A stretch of 64,000 nucleotides of DNA, from NCBI RefSeq assembly GCF_014168815.1, contig NZ_AP021972.1, positions 1,612,001 through 1,676,000 on the forward strand. The letters are read 5' to 3'. Positions 52,923-61,400 of this stretch are shown here, piece by piece (the first letter of the stretch is position 1; each line of letters opens with the position of its first letter). This DNA comes from Klebsiella sp. WP3-W18-ESBL-02 (GTDB taxonomy: Bacteria > Pseudomonadota > Gammaproteobacteria > Enterobacterales > Enterobacteriaceae). The notes beneath the pieces are model-generated. The model made no database searches and was not told the DNA's origin. It saw only the letters and a program-made list of their open reading frames with translations. The position numbers were made by a program, and so were the translations under genes.

Positions 52923-53683
52923 TGAGCATCTCTGCGGACAATATCACCTGGAAGGTGGGTAAAAAGGTTATCGTGAATGGGGTGTCGTTAAGCGCCGTTC
53001 GCGGCGAAACCGTTGGCCTGCTTGGCCCTAACGGCTGCGGTAAATCCTCGTTGCTGCGCATCCTTGCGGGCCTGCGTCGCCCGGATGCGGGTAGCGTGAC
53101 GCTGGACGGGAAAGATATGGCGCGGATCGGCAAAAAGCAGCTTGCTCGCCGGGTAGCCTTTGTTGAACAACACGGCATGACCGATGCCAATATGCGCGTG
53201 CGCGACGTGGTCAAGCTGGGGCGAATTCCGCACCATTCTCCGTTTTCGAACTGGAGTACCCACGACGACGAAACCGTCACCGCAGCGCTGCAGCGGGTTG
53301 ATATGCTGGAAAAAAGCGATCAGGGGTGGCTGAGCCTGTCCGGGGGGGAGCGCCAGCGGGTGCATATTGCCCGCGCGCTGGCGCAGACGCCGACGGAAAT
53401 CCTGCTGGATGAACCGACTAACCACCTCGATATTCATCACCAGATGCAGCTGATGCAACTGATTAGCGAGCTGCCGGTCACCAGCATTGTCGCCATCCAC
53501 GATCTCAATCACGCCGCCATGTTCTGTGACTCACTGATCGTGATGCAGAAAGGGCAAATTGTGGCGACCGGTACGCCGCAGGATATTCTCACTGAAACGC
53601 TGCTGTGGGACGTTTTCCGGGTGAAAACGAAAATTGAGATCTCCCGGTTCCATGGCAAAAAACACATTCACTTTATCGTTTAA
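52922..53683 (+). CDS. FecE-type ABC transporter ATPase
   Basis: This 253-residue ATPase has Walker A GPNGCGKSS, signature LSGGERQRV, Walker B EILLDEPTNHLD and an H-loop in IVAIHDLNHA. The start at ATG 52922 overlaps the permease stop; a GTG one codon earlier is an alternative. It powers the iron/siderophore-type importer. Confidence 0.94.
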   Translation: MSISADNITWKVGKKVIVNGVSLSAVRGETVGLLGPNGCGKSSLLRILAGLRRPDAGSVTLDGKDMARIGKKQLARRVAFVEQHGMTDANMRVRDVVKLGRIPHHSPFSNWSTHDDETVTAALQRVDMLEKSDQGWLSLSGGERQRVHIARALAQTPTEILLDEPTNHLDIHHQMQLMQLISELPVTSIVAIHDLNHAAMFCDSLIVMQKGQIVATGTPQDILTETLLWDVFRVKTKIEISRFHGKKHIHFIV

Positions 53684-53698
53684 CGCCGGGCGATTGTG

Positions 53699-54931
53699 AT
53701 GCTGTCATTTTCCCTGCGCCCTGCGGTTAAGCTCTGGCCGCCCGTGTTACTGGGCAGCCAGTTCATTTTCAATATTGGCTTTTACGCGGTCGTCCCGTTT
53801 CTGGCGATATTCCTTCGCGACGATATGCTGCTCTCCGGCGGCCTTATCGGGCTGATTCTGGGGCTGCGTACGTTCTCGCAGCAGGGCATGTTTATTGTCG
53901 GCGGTGCGCTCTCCGATCGCTTCGGCGCGCGCGCGGTCATCCTCTGCGGCTGTGTGATTCGCGTGGTGGGCTATCTGCTGTTGGCCTTTGGCGAATCGCT
54001 GTGGCCCATTATTGTGGGGGCATGTCTCACCGGCGTCGGCGGCGCGCTGTTCTCACCGTCGATTGAAGCGCTGCTGGCCAGGGCGGGGACCCAGAGCGAG
54101 GCGAGCGGCAAACGCAGCCGCGCCGAGTGGTTCGCGCTGTTCGCCGTATGCGGTGAACTGGGTGCGGTGCTGGGGCCCGCAGCGGGCGCGCTGCTGACGG
54201 GGCTGGGATTCCGCCAGGTGGCGCTGATGGGGGCCGGGGTCTTTGTCGTCGCGCTGGTGGTGCTCTTTTTTTGTCTGCCGTTGGCGCAGCAGAAAAGGCG
54301 GCCGCTCAACGTGCTGCCGTGGTGGACCACGTTTCGTCAGCCGCGTTTTGTCGCCTTTATTATTGCCTACAGTTCGTGGCTGCTGAGCTATAACCAGCTC
54401 TACCTGGCGCTGCCGATAGAGATTCAACGCGCCGGCGGCAGTGAGAAAGATCTCGGGCCGCTGTTTATGCTCGCCTCGGTGCTGATTATTGCCTTTCAGC
54501 TGCCGCTGGCGCGTTTCGCCCGCAGAGTTGGCGCGGTCCGCATTCTGCCGGTGGGTTTTTTACTGTTGTCTGCCGCCTTTGCCAGCGTGGCGATGTTTGC
54601 CGCCAGCGTGCCGCCGGAAGGGGGGCTGCGTTTTGTGCCCGCCATCTGTCTGGTCACGCTGCTGACGTTGGGGCAAATGCTGCTGGTGCCGGCGGCCAAG
54701 GATTTGATCCCGTGTTTTGCCGACGATTCGACGCTGGGCGCACACTATGGCGCGCTCGCGACGGCCGGCGGCGTGGCGGTGCTGGTGGGGAATTTAGCCT
54801 TTGGTCACCTGCTGGATGCGGCGCTGGTCCCGTCGGTGCAGGCGATTTATCCGTGGCTGCTGCTGGCGCTGTTTCCGCTCTGCAGCGCGCTGGCCATGGT
54901 GCTGATTTGCCGCCCGCTGCCCAATCGCTGA
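53699..54931 (+). CDS. MFS transporter linked to the metal/siderophore importer
   Basis: This protein of about 410 residues has 12 predicted membrane segments, and its motif A reads GGALSDRFGARAVI. It lies 15 bp after the ATPase gene and is probably in the same operon. A GTG one codon before the chosen ATG is possible. In metallophore systems an MFS protein often exports the chelator that the ABC system brings back, but no biosynthesis gene is nearby, so uptake or export of a chelate are both open. Confidence 0.85.
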   Translation: MLSFSLRPAVKLWPPVLLGSQFIFNIGFYAVVPFLAIFLRDDMLLSGGLIGLILGLRTFSQQGMFIVGGALSDRFGARAVILCGCVIRVVGYLLLAFGESLWPIIVGACLTGVGGALFSPSIEALLARAGTQSEASGKRSRAEWFALFAVCGELGAVLGPAAGALLTGLGFRQVALMGAGVFVVALVVLFFCLPLAQQKRRPLNVLPWWTTFRQPRFVAFIIAYSSWLLSYNQLYLALPIEIQRAGGSEKDLGPLFMLASVLIIAFQLPLARFARRVGAVRILPVGFLLLSAAFASVAMFAASVPPEGGLRFVPAICLVTLLTLGQMLLVPAAKDLIPCFADDSTLGAHYGALATAGGVAVLVGNLAFGHLLDAALVPSVQAIYPWLLLALFPLCSALAMVLICRPLPNR

Positions 54932-54955
54932 AGGCCCGGCGTTAAGGACGGGCCT
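54932..54955. terminator. hairpin between MFS gene and convergent SDR gene
   Basis: AGGCCCG (54932-54938) and CGGGCCT (54949-54955) form a 7-bp stem directly after the MFS stop. There is no T-run. Confidence 0.45.
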
Positions 54956-54983
54956 GCAGTCAAAATGGCAACGAGAAAGGGGC

Positions 54984-55733
54984 TTAGATTTGCGCTAATC
55001 CGCCGTCGACGTAAATTTCCGCCGCGTTAATAAAGCTCGCGTCATCCGACGCGAGGAAGACGACGGTTTTGGCGACTTCCTCCGGCTCGCCCAGACGGCC
55101 AAGCGGCACCTCGGCGGCCAGCGCATCGAACAGCCCCTGGCGATGTTCATCGGGCACCAGCCCGCCGAGCCCTGGGGTGCGAATGGGCCCCGGGCTGACC
55201 ACATTGATACGCACGCCGCGATCCTTCAGATCCATTGCCCAGGAGCGCACCAGGCTGCGCACTGCGGCTTTACTGGCGCTGTAGACGCTGAAATTGGCGG
55301 TACCTTTTACCGCTGCCGTCGAGCCGGTCAGAATCACCGACGCGCCGTTGCTTAACAGCGGCAAGGCTTTCTGCACGGTAAACAGCACGCCGCGCACGTT
55401 AGTGCCAAAAATACGATCAAAATGCTCTTCGGTGATGGCACCCAGCGGCATCATGTCGCCGCCGCCGGCGTTGGCGAACAGAATGTCCAGACGACCTGAT
55501 TCGCTGGCAATGGTGGAAAAGACGGTATCCAGGTCGCTCAGCGCCGAGGCATCGGCGCGAATGCCGGTTGCTGCGGTGCCAATTTCAGCGACCGCCGCGT
55601 CCAGCTCTTCCCGACGGCGGCCGGTGATATAAACGCGTGCGCCCTGTTCCGCCAGCGCTTTCGCCGCTGCCAGACCAATCCCGGTGCTGCCGCCGGTGAC
55701 TAACGCTATCTTTCCAGAAAGTTTTTTACTCAT
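54984..55733 (-). CDS. short-chain dehydrogenase/reductase
   Basis: This 249-residue classical SDR has the cofactor motif TGGSTGIG at about residues 14-21, the NAG strand (FANAGGG) and catalytic Ser and YSASK. Arg residues after the second strand (TGRRREEL) favour NADPH. It is cytoplasmic. It is divergent from a LysR regulator across 174 bp, so it is probably controlled by it. The substrate is not known. Confidence 0.9.
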   Translation of the reverse strand: MSKKLSGKIALVTGGSTGIGLAAAKALAEQGARVYITGRRREELDAAVAEIGTAATGIRADASALSDLDTVFSTIASESGRLDILFANAGGGDMMPLGAITEEHFDRIFGTNVRGVLFTVQKALPLLSNGASVILTGSTAAVKGTANFSVYSASKAAVRSLVRSWAMDLKDRGVRINVVSPGPIRTPGLGGLVPDEHRQGLFDALAAEVPLGRLGEPEEVAKTVVFLASDDASFINAAEIYVDGGLAQI

Positions 55734-55907
55734 GACGCATTTCCTTAACTAAAGTATAAATATGCCAATTGAGTCATCGACTTACAGCGATAACCAGGCT
55801 GCTCACTACGGGGGCTACTCTACCGCCATCGCCGGGGGGAGAAAAATGTGCGAAAGTGAAAAACACTGTTTACGTGAGTGAATAATCGCGGGTGATAAAG
55901 GGGCATA

Positions 55908-56813
55908 ATGGATCGATTTTTAGCGCTTAAAGTGTTTACCCGGGTCGTTGAAGCCAACAGTTTTACGCGTGCCGCGGATTCGCTGAACATGCCCAATGCC
56001 ACCATCAGCAAAACGATCCAGCAGCTGGAATCGCATCTTGGCGCGCGCCTGCTACAACGCACTACGCGGCGCATAACCGTTACGCCGGAAGGGCAGGAAT
56101 ACTACGAGAAAGCGTTGAGCGTGCTGCGGGATCTGGATGAGATTGACGCGTCGTTTAAGACCGCGCCGGCAACCATCAAGGGTCATCTGCGCATCGCGAT
56201 TGGCGGCTCGACCGCGCGCGATGTTCTCGTTCCGTTGCTGGCCGATTTTATGTCGCGCTACCCGGATATTCGTCTCGATCTGGCGGTGGCTGACCGTCCG
56301 GCGGACCTGATCGGCGGTAATCTTGATTGCGCTATCCGCGGCGGGCCGATGGATGACTCGACGCTTATCGCCCGAAAAATCGGCGCGTCGCCGTTAATCA
56401 CCTGCGCCACGCCGGGCTATCTCAAGCGCTACGGTGTACCGGCCTCTCCCGATGAGCTCAAGAACGGGCATCGTCTCGTCAGCTATCTGTCGCCCGCCAG
56501 CGGCAGAGCGTTTCCATTCCGCTTTCTACGTAACGGTGTTGTCACCGAGATTAAAACGGAGCATCACCTCGGGATTAACGAGAGCAATGCGCATATTGCC
56601 GCCGCCGAAGCCGGGTTAGGCATTGTGCAGACCTTTACCTACTCTTTGCGACACGCGCTGGCCAGCGGAACGCTGGTGGAGATACTCAGCCCATGGCGTC
56701 CGGCGCCGTATCCGTTCCACGTCGTCTATGCGCATAACCGGCATCTGCCTTCGCGCCTGCGGGTGTTTATTGAATGGCTTAGCGATGTTTTTCCTGCGGC
56801 GTTGAAGGAATAG
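55908..56813 (+). CDS. LysR-family transcriptional regulator (divergent from SDR gene)
   Basis: This 301-residue regulator has its helix-turn-helix in SFTRAADSLNMPNATISKTI and a co-inducer domain starting GHLRIAIGGSTARD. The start at ATG 55908 follows AAGGGG. It belongs to the CrgA/PerR-like branch and probably regulates the divergent SDR gene, perhaps also the FAH-family gene downstream. Confidence 0.9.
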   Translation: MDRFLALKVFTRVVEANSFTRAADSLNMPNATISKTIQQLESHLGARLLQRTTRRITVTPEGQEYYEKALSVLRDLDEIDASFKTAPATIKGHLRIAIGGSTARDVLVPLLADFMSRYPDIRLDLAVADRPADLIGGNLDCAIRGGPMDDSTLIARKIGASPLITCATPGYLKRYGVPASPDELKNGHRLVSYLSPASGRAFPFRFLRNGVVTEIKTEHHLGINESNAHIAAAEAGLGIVQTFTYSLRHALASGTLVEILSPWRPAPYPFHVVYAHNRHLPSRLRVFIEWLSDVFPAALKE

Positions 56814-56924
56814 CAAAGGTATAATAATTAAATATAATGGTTATCAGCAAAGATAATGAGCAAATGAATATCAAGGTATTATAATGAGGACAGTTTAAAA
56901 CAGGCGAAATGAGCAGGGGTAAAT

Positions 56925-57773
56925 ATGAAACTATGTCGTTATGGTGACGTGGGTAAAGAAAAGCCGGGGCTGATAGATAATAACGGAAATATCCGCGATC
57001 TGTCTTTTTTGATGGATGATATTGACCACCAAACGCTTGATCGGAAATGTCTTGATGCTATTCGCCAACTGGATCCGGAAAACCTGGAATTAATCGATAA
57101 ATCAGTACGGATTGGCGCGCCAATTGCCACACCTTCGAAATTTATCGCCATAGGATTAAATTACCGGGATCATGCTCAAGAAGCCGGTATGCCCATTCCG
57201 CAGGAGCCGGTAGTATTCTTTAAATCACCAGGTTCAATCTGTGGGCCGCATGACGATATATTCATTCCTCCTCATTCCAGTCAACTCGACTGGGAGGCTG
57301 AATTGGGTATTATTATTGGTAAACAAGCAAAATTTATCCCTCAGGAGCAAGCGTTTGATTATATAGCGGGTTACTGTGTGGTAAATGATATTTCCGAGCG
57401 TACTTTCCAGTTTCAGTCTTCACAGTGGGATAAGGGTAAGAGCTTTGATACCTTCGGCCCATTAGGCCCTTACCTGGTCACCGCGGATGAAATCACCGAC
57501 CCGCAAAATCTGCGTATCTGGCTTGAGGTCAACGGTCAGGTCCGCCAGGACAGTCATACTCGGCAGATGATTTTCCCTGTTGCAGAAATTGTCGCGTATT
57601 TAAGCCGTTATATGACGCTGAATCCCGGAGATATTATTGCGACGGGGACACCTCCAGGGGTTGCGATGGGGATGAAACCGGCGCCAGTGTGGCTAAAAGA
57701 GGGAGACGTGCTGTCTACTCACATAGAAGGCATTGGCGAGCTGAAGCAGCGCTTAGTCAAATACCCTGGATAA
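56925..57773 (+). CDS. fumarylacetoacetate hydrolase (FAH) family protein
   Basis: This 282-residue enzyme has the FAH C-terminal catalytic fold: FIAIGLNYRDHAQEAGMPIP, the metal ligands in LDWEAELGIIIG and the later YCVVNDISERTFQ, GPLGPYLVT and DIIATGTPPGVAMG. Members hydrolyse or decarboxylate acylpyruvates or 2-keto-acids in aromatic and sugar-acid breakdown. The substrate cannot be told. ATG 56925 follows CAGGGG. The gene is 111 bp after the LysR gene and has its own AT-rich upstream region with TATAAT-like stretches. Confidence 0.9.
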   Translation: MKLCRYGDVGKEKPGLIDNNGNIRDLSFLMDDIDHQTLDRKCLDAIRQLDPENLELIDKSVRIGAPIATPSKFIAIGLNYRDHAQEAGMPIPQEPVVFFKSPGSICGPHDDIFIPPHSSQLDWEAELGIIIGKQAKFIPQEQAFDYIAGYCVVNDISERTFQFQSSQWDKGKSFDTFGPLGPYLVTADEITDPQNLRIWLEVNGQVRQDSHTRQMIFPVAEIVAYLSRYMTLNPGDIIATGTPPGVAMGMKPAPVWLKEGDVLSTHIEGIGELKQRLVKYPG

Positions 57774-58411
57774 TATTGCCGGCGGTTCAGACGGTGTGGG
57801 GAGGAAAAGGCTAGCCGTTGGAGCGCAGACTGCTGACGGCCGTTTTTACCTTCTCCGCATCGGTTTTATGACTGAGGAAGAAAGTTGTGTGTCGGTTTAC
57901 CCGCACCAGATATTTTCGTCATCTACAACCTATTGTTATCAATACGCTCAATATTAAAGCCAGCGCTTACGCCTTGTTTAACTTGCTGTTTTTACAGTGA
58001 CAAATTTAAATGAAAATCAATCTAAAGTATTATTGAAAGCGACTTTCAGCATGCCATAGTTTTATCATGACAAAATCGTTACATTCACTAACATATTTAA
58101 ATAATCATTAAGATTTTCTAACGATTGTCATCGCCCCCATTTTATTTTTTTTAGCATCCCCCTATGCATTCTCGGCGTAGCGGTATTCGGCTGTCATTTT
58201 ATTATTTCCTCCAGCATCGTGATTAACCTTTATCGCCAGCGCGGCCCCGCGTCTGTCATTCGGGGACGTGCGTGTCATCAACAACGTTGCCCGGAGGATA
58301 TCTATGCAACCGCCATTCGATAGCTAATTCAGCAAGATGGAATGTAATTGCCCGAACGTTCGTTAATAAAAAACGAATGTTAATTGCGATTCAATTTTGA
58401 GGTAATGACGT
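57774..58411. other. long AT-rich leader region before the peroxidase gene
   Basis: This 638-bp stretch has no protein gene of usual size. It holds AT-rich promoter-like sequence around 58010-58150, a mini-frame with a strong ribosome site at 58304-58327, and inverted repeats such as CGTTCGTT and AACGAATG (one G-T pair) between 58350 and 58380. A long, regulated 5' untranslated region is likely but not shown. Confidence 0.5.
58304..58327 (+). CDS. possible seven-codon leader peptide
   Basis: ATG CAA CCG, continuing to the stop at 58325-58327, would encode MQPPFDS. A perfect GGAGG lies six bases before the ATG, a stronger ribosome site than that of the large gene 85 bp downstream. It could be a regulatory leader, or a relic of an earlier start region. 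Confidence 0.3.
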   Translation: MQPPFDS

Positions 58412-61400
58412 ATGGCCGCACAATATGATTTTACGGTTACGCTACATGACCTGGCGTTTATTCTCAAGCAGATCAAACTCTCCGAATCGGCTAACAATGC
58501 GGATGGCAGTATCGACGGCGATAAGCTCACCGCGCTTGTCGGCGATCCGCTGCTCCCGTATGGAATACGCACCGTTGATGGGTCATGGAACAATCTGTTA
58601 CCCGGTCAGGAGCTGTTTGGCTCTGCCGACCAGACGATGCCAAGACTCGTTCCGCTGGATCTGGAGGCTATCCGCAACGATCCCACCTTAGCGCAATACC
58701 TGCTGGCATCGGGCCCGAACGCCGTGGTGAACGATGCTGACCCGCGTATGATTAGCAATATTATCTCCGATCAGAGTACGAACAACCCTGCTGCGGTCGA
58801 AGCGGCCGCGGGTCTTGCGGATGCTCCCGGCGGCGGCGGGAGCGTGAACGGCAGTTTGTCGATTCCGAATCTCTCGCCGGACATTGGTTTATCTCCGGCC
58901 TTTAACGGCTGGATGACCTTCTTTGGGCAGTTCTTTGACCACGGTCTGGATCTGATTCCGAAAGCCGGAAATGGGATCGTGTTTATCCCGTTGATGCCCG
59001 ATGACCCGCTCTATAGCACGGCCCCGGGCGCGGCAAATTTCATGATCCTCACCCGGGCGAAAGTCGACGCAACGCTGAATACGGTCAATACCACCACGCC
59101 GTGGATCGACCAAAACCAGACCTATACCTCTCATCCATCGCATCAGATATTCCTGCGGGAATACACTTTTATTGACGGTAAGCCGGAGCCTACGGGCCAA
59201 CTGCTGGACGGTGCTCATGGGATTGCGACCTGGGGCGAAGTGAAGGCGCATGCGCTGCAGTACCTCGGTATCCAGCTGACGGATGCGGATATTTCCAACG
59301 TGCCGCTGCTGGCAACCGACCGTTACGGAAACCTGATATTGAGCGATGGCGGAAAAGTCCAGATTGTTACCCTGCATGGTCTGGTTGAAGCCAACGGAGG
59401 ACTGTTGCCTGCGGACACGTTGCGCACCGGCCATGCCTTCCTTGACGATATTGCGCACACTGCGGTGCCTAAATTTGTCACGGTTGATGGCGTTAAGATA
59501 CTGGCGCCGGATGCGGATAATGTCATTAATGGCACGATGGAAGCGGGAACCTACGATAACGAACTGCTCGATCGTCACTTCATTACCGGCGATGGGCGTG
59601 GCAATGAAAACATTGGCTTAACTGCGGTGCACTCGGTTTTCCATGATGAACATAACCGCCTGGTTGAGCAGTACAAAACCACGCTGCTGGCGTCAGGTGA
59701 TGTAGGGCTGGTTAACCAATGGCTGATGCCAGGACATGAAATCACCGCCATTCCGGCGGATACCAGCACGCTGGTCTGGAACGGGGAATATTTGTTCCAG
59801 GCGGGACGATTCACCACCGAGATGCAGTATCAGCACCTCGTCTTTGAAGAGTTTGCGCGTGCCGTACAGCCTGCGGTTGACCCCTTCGTCTTCTCGAACA
59901 CGGCCGATATTAACCCGGCTATTTTTGCTGAGTTTGCCCACGTCGTTTACCGCTTTGGTCACTCGATGCTGACGGAGACCGTCGACAGAACGGGCATCGA
60001 TATGCAAAGTGACAATCTGGGGCTTATTCAGGCGTTTCTTAATCCACTGGCGTTCGATAACAATGGTTCCATGGATAATAATGCGGCCATCGGGGCCATT
60101 GTCCGTGGTATGACCCGCCAGGTGGGAAACGAAATTGATGAGTTTCTCACCGGCGCGCTGCGTAATAATCTGGTTGGTTTGCCGCTCGATCTCGGCGCAC
60201 TCAATATTGCTCGCGGCCGCGACACTTTTATGCCGACGCTCAACCAGGCCCGCGATCAGTTTTATACGCTCACCGGTAATAGCGAATTAAAACCGTATAC
60301 CAGCTGGGCAGATTTTGCGGCGCATTTAAAAAATACGGCCTCGATCCTCAACTTTATTGCCGCCTATGGTCAGCATGAGTTGATTCTTAACGCCACCACC
60401 ATCGAGGCAAAACGCGCGGCCGTTGAGTTTCTGCTGTTCGGCCCTGATGCCGACGCTAGCCGTGCTGACGCCTTTGACTTCTTTAACAGTACCGGCGTAT
60501 GGGCCAACAAAGAGAGCGGGCTGAACAAGGTCGATTTCTGGATCGGCGGCCTGGCGGAACGCAAAATGGAATTCGGCGGCATGTTGGGCTCTACGTTCAA
60601 CTTTGTCTTTGAAACCCAAATGGAAATGCTACAGGACGGCGACCGTTTCTATTACCTGAGTCGAACTCAGGGGCTAAACATGCTTAACCAACTGGAGGCC
60701 AACTCGTTCGCCGCCCTGGTCATGCGTAACAGCGATCTGGGTGATGAAGGTTCCTCTCACGTCCATGCAAAACTGTTTATGACCCCCGATCACACGCTGG
60801 AAGTGAACAAGGCGGTGCAGGTCGGCGCGGACCCTCTCTGGGGAGATCGCTTAAAAGACCTTCTGACGCCATTAGTCGTCCGTAAAGCGGCCGGTGCGGA
60901 TGTTGACGGTGACGGCAAAGCGGATGGTGCCTACCTCAAATACTCCGGCGATGGCCATGTGGTGCTGGGCGGATCTGCGGGCAACGACACCCTGATAGGC
61001 GGTAAAGGTATCGACAGCCTGTGGGGAGACGCAGGGAATGACCGGCTGGATGGCGGCGATGAGGCGGATACTGTCCACGGCGGCGATGGGGATGACATTA
61101 TTACCGACACCGGTACCCCGGTTGGCGGCGCGGACTTCCTTCACGGCGATGCGGGCAACGACGTTATCTTCAGCGGTAACGGCAACGACCTGAGCTTCGG
61201 CGGCAGCGGTAAGGATTTTATCGTGGTGGGCGAAGATGCGCAGGAGGTGTTCGGCGGCCTGGATGATGACTTTATCCTCGGTGGCTCCGGCGGCGATATG
61301 CTGATGGGCAACGAAGGCGATGACTGGATCGAAGGCGGGGATGGCTTCGATACCCTGGCCGGTGAAAATTCCGAGCTGTTCTTTAACAGCACCATCGTGG

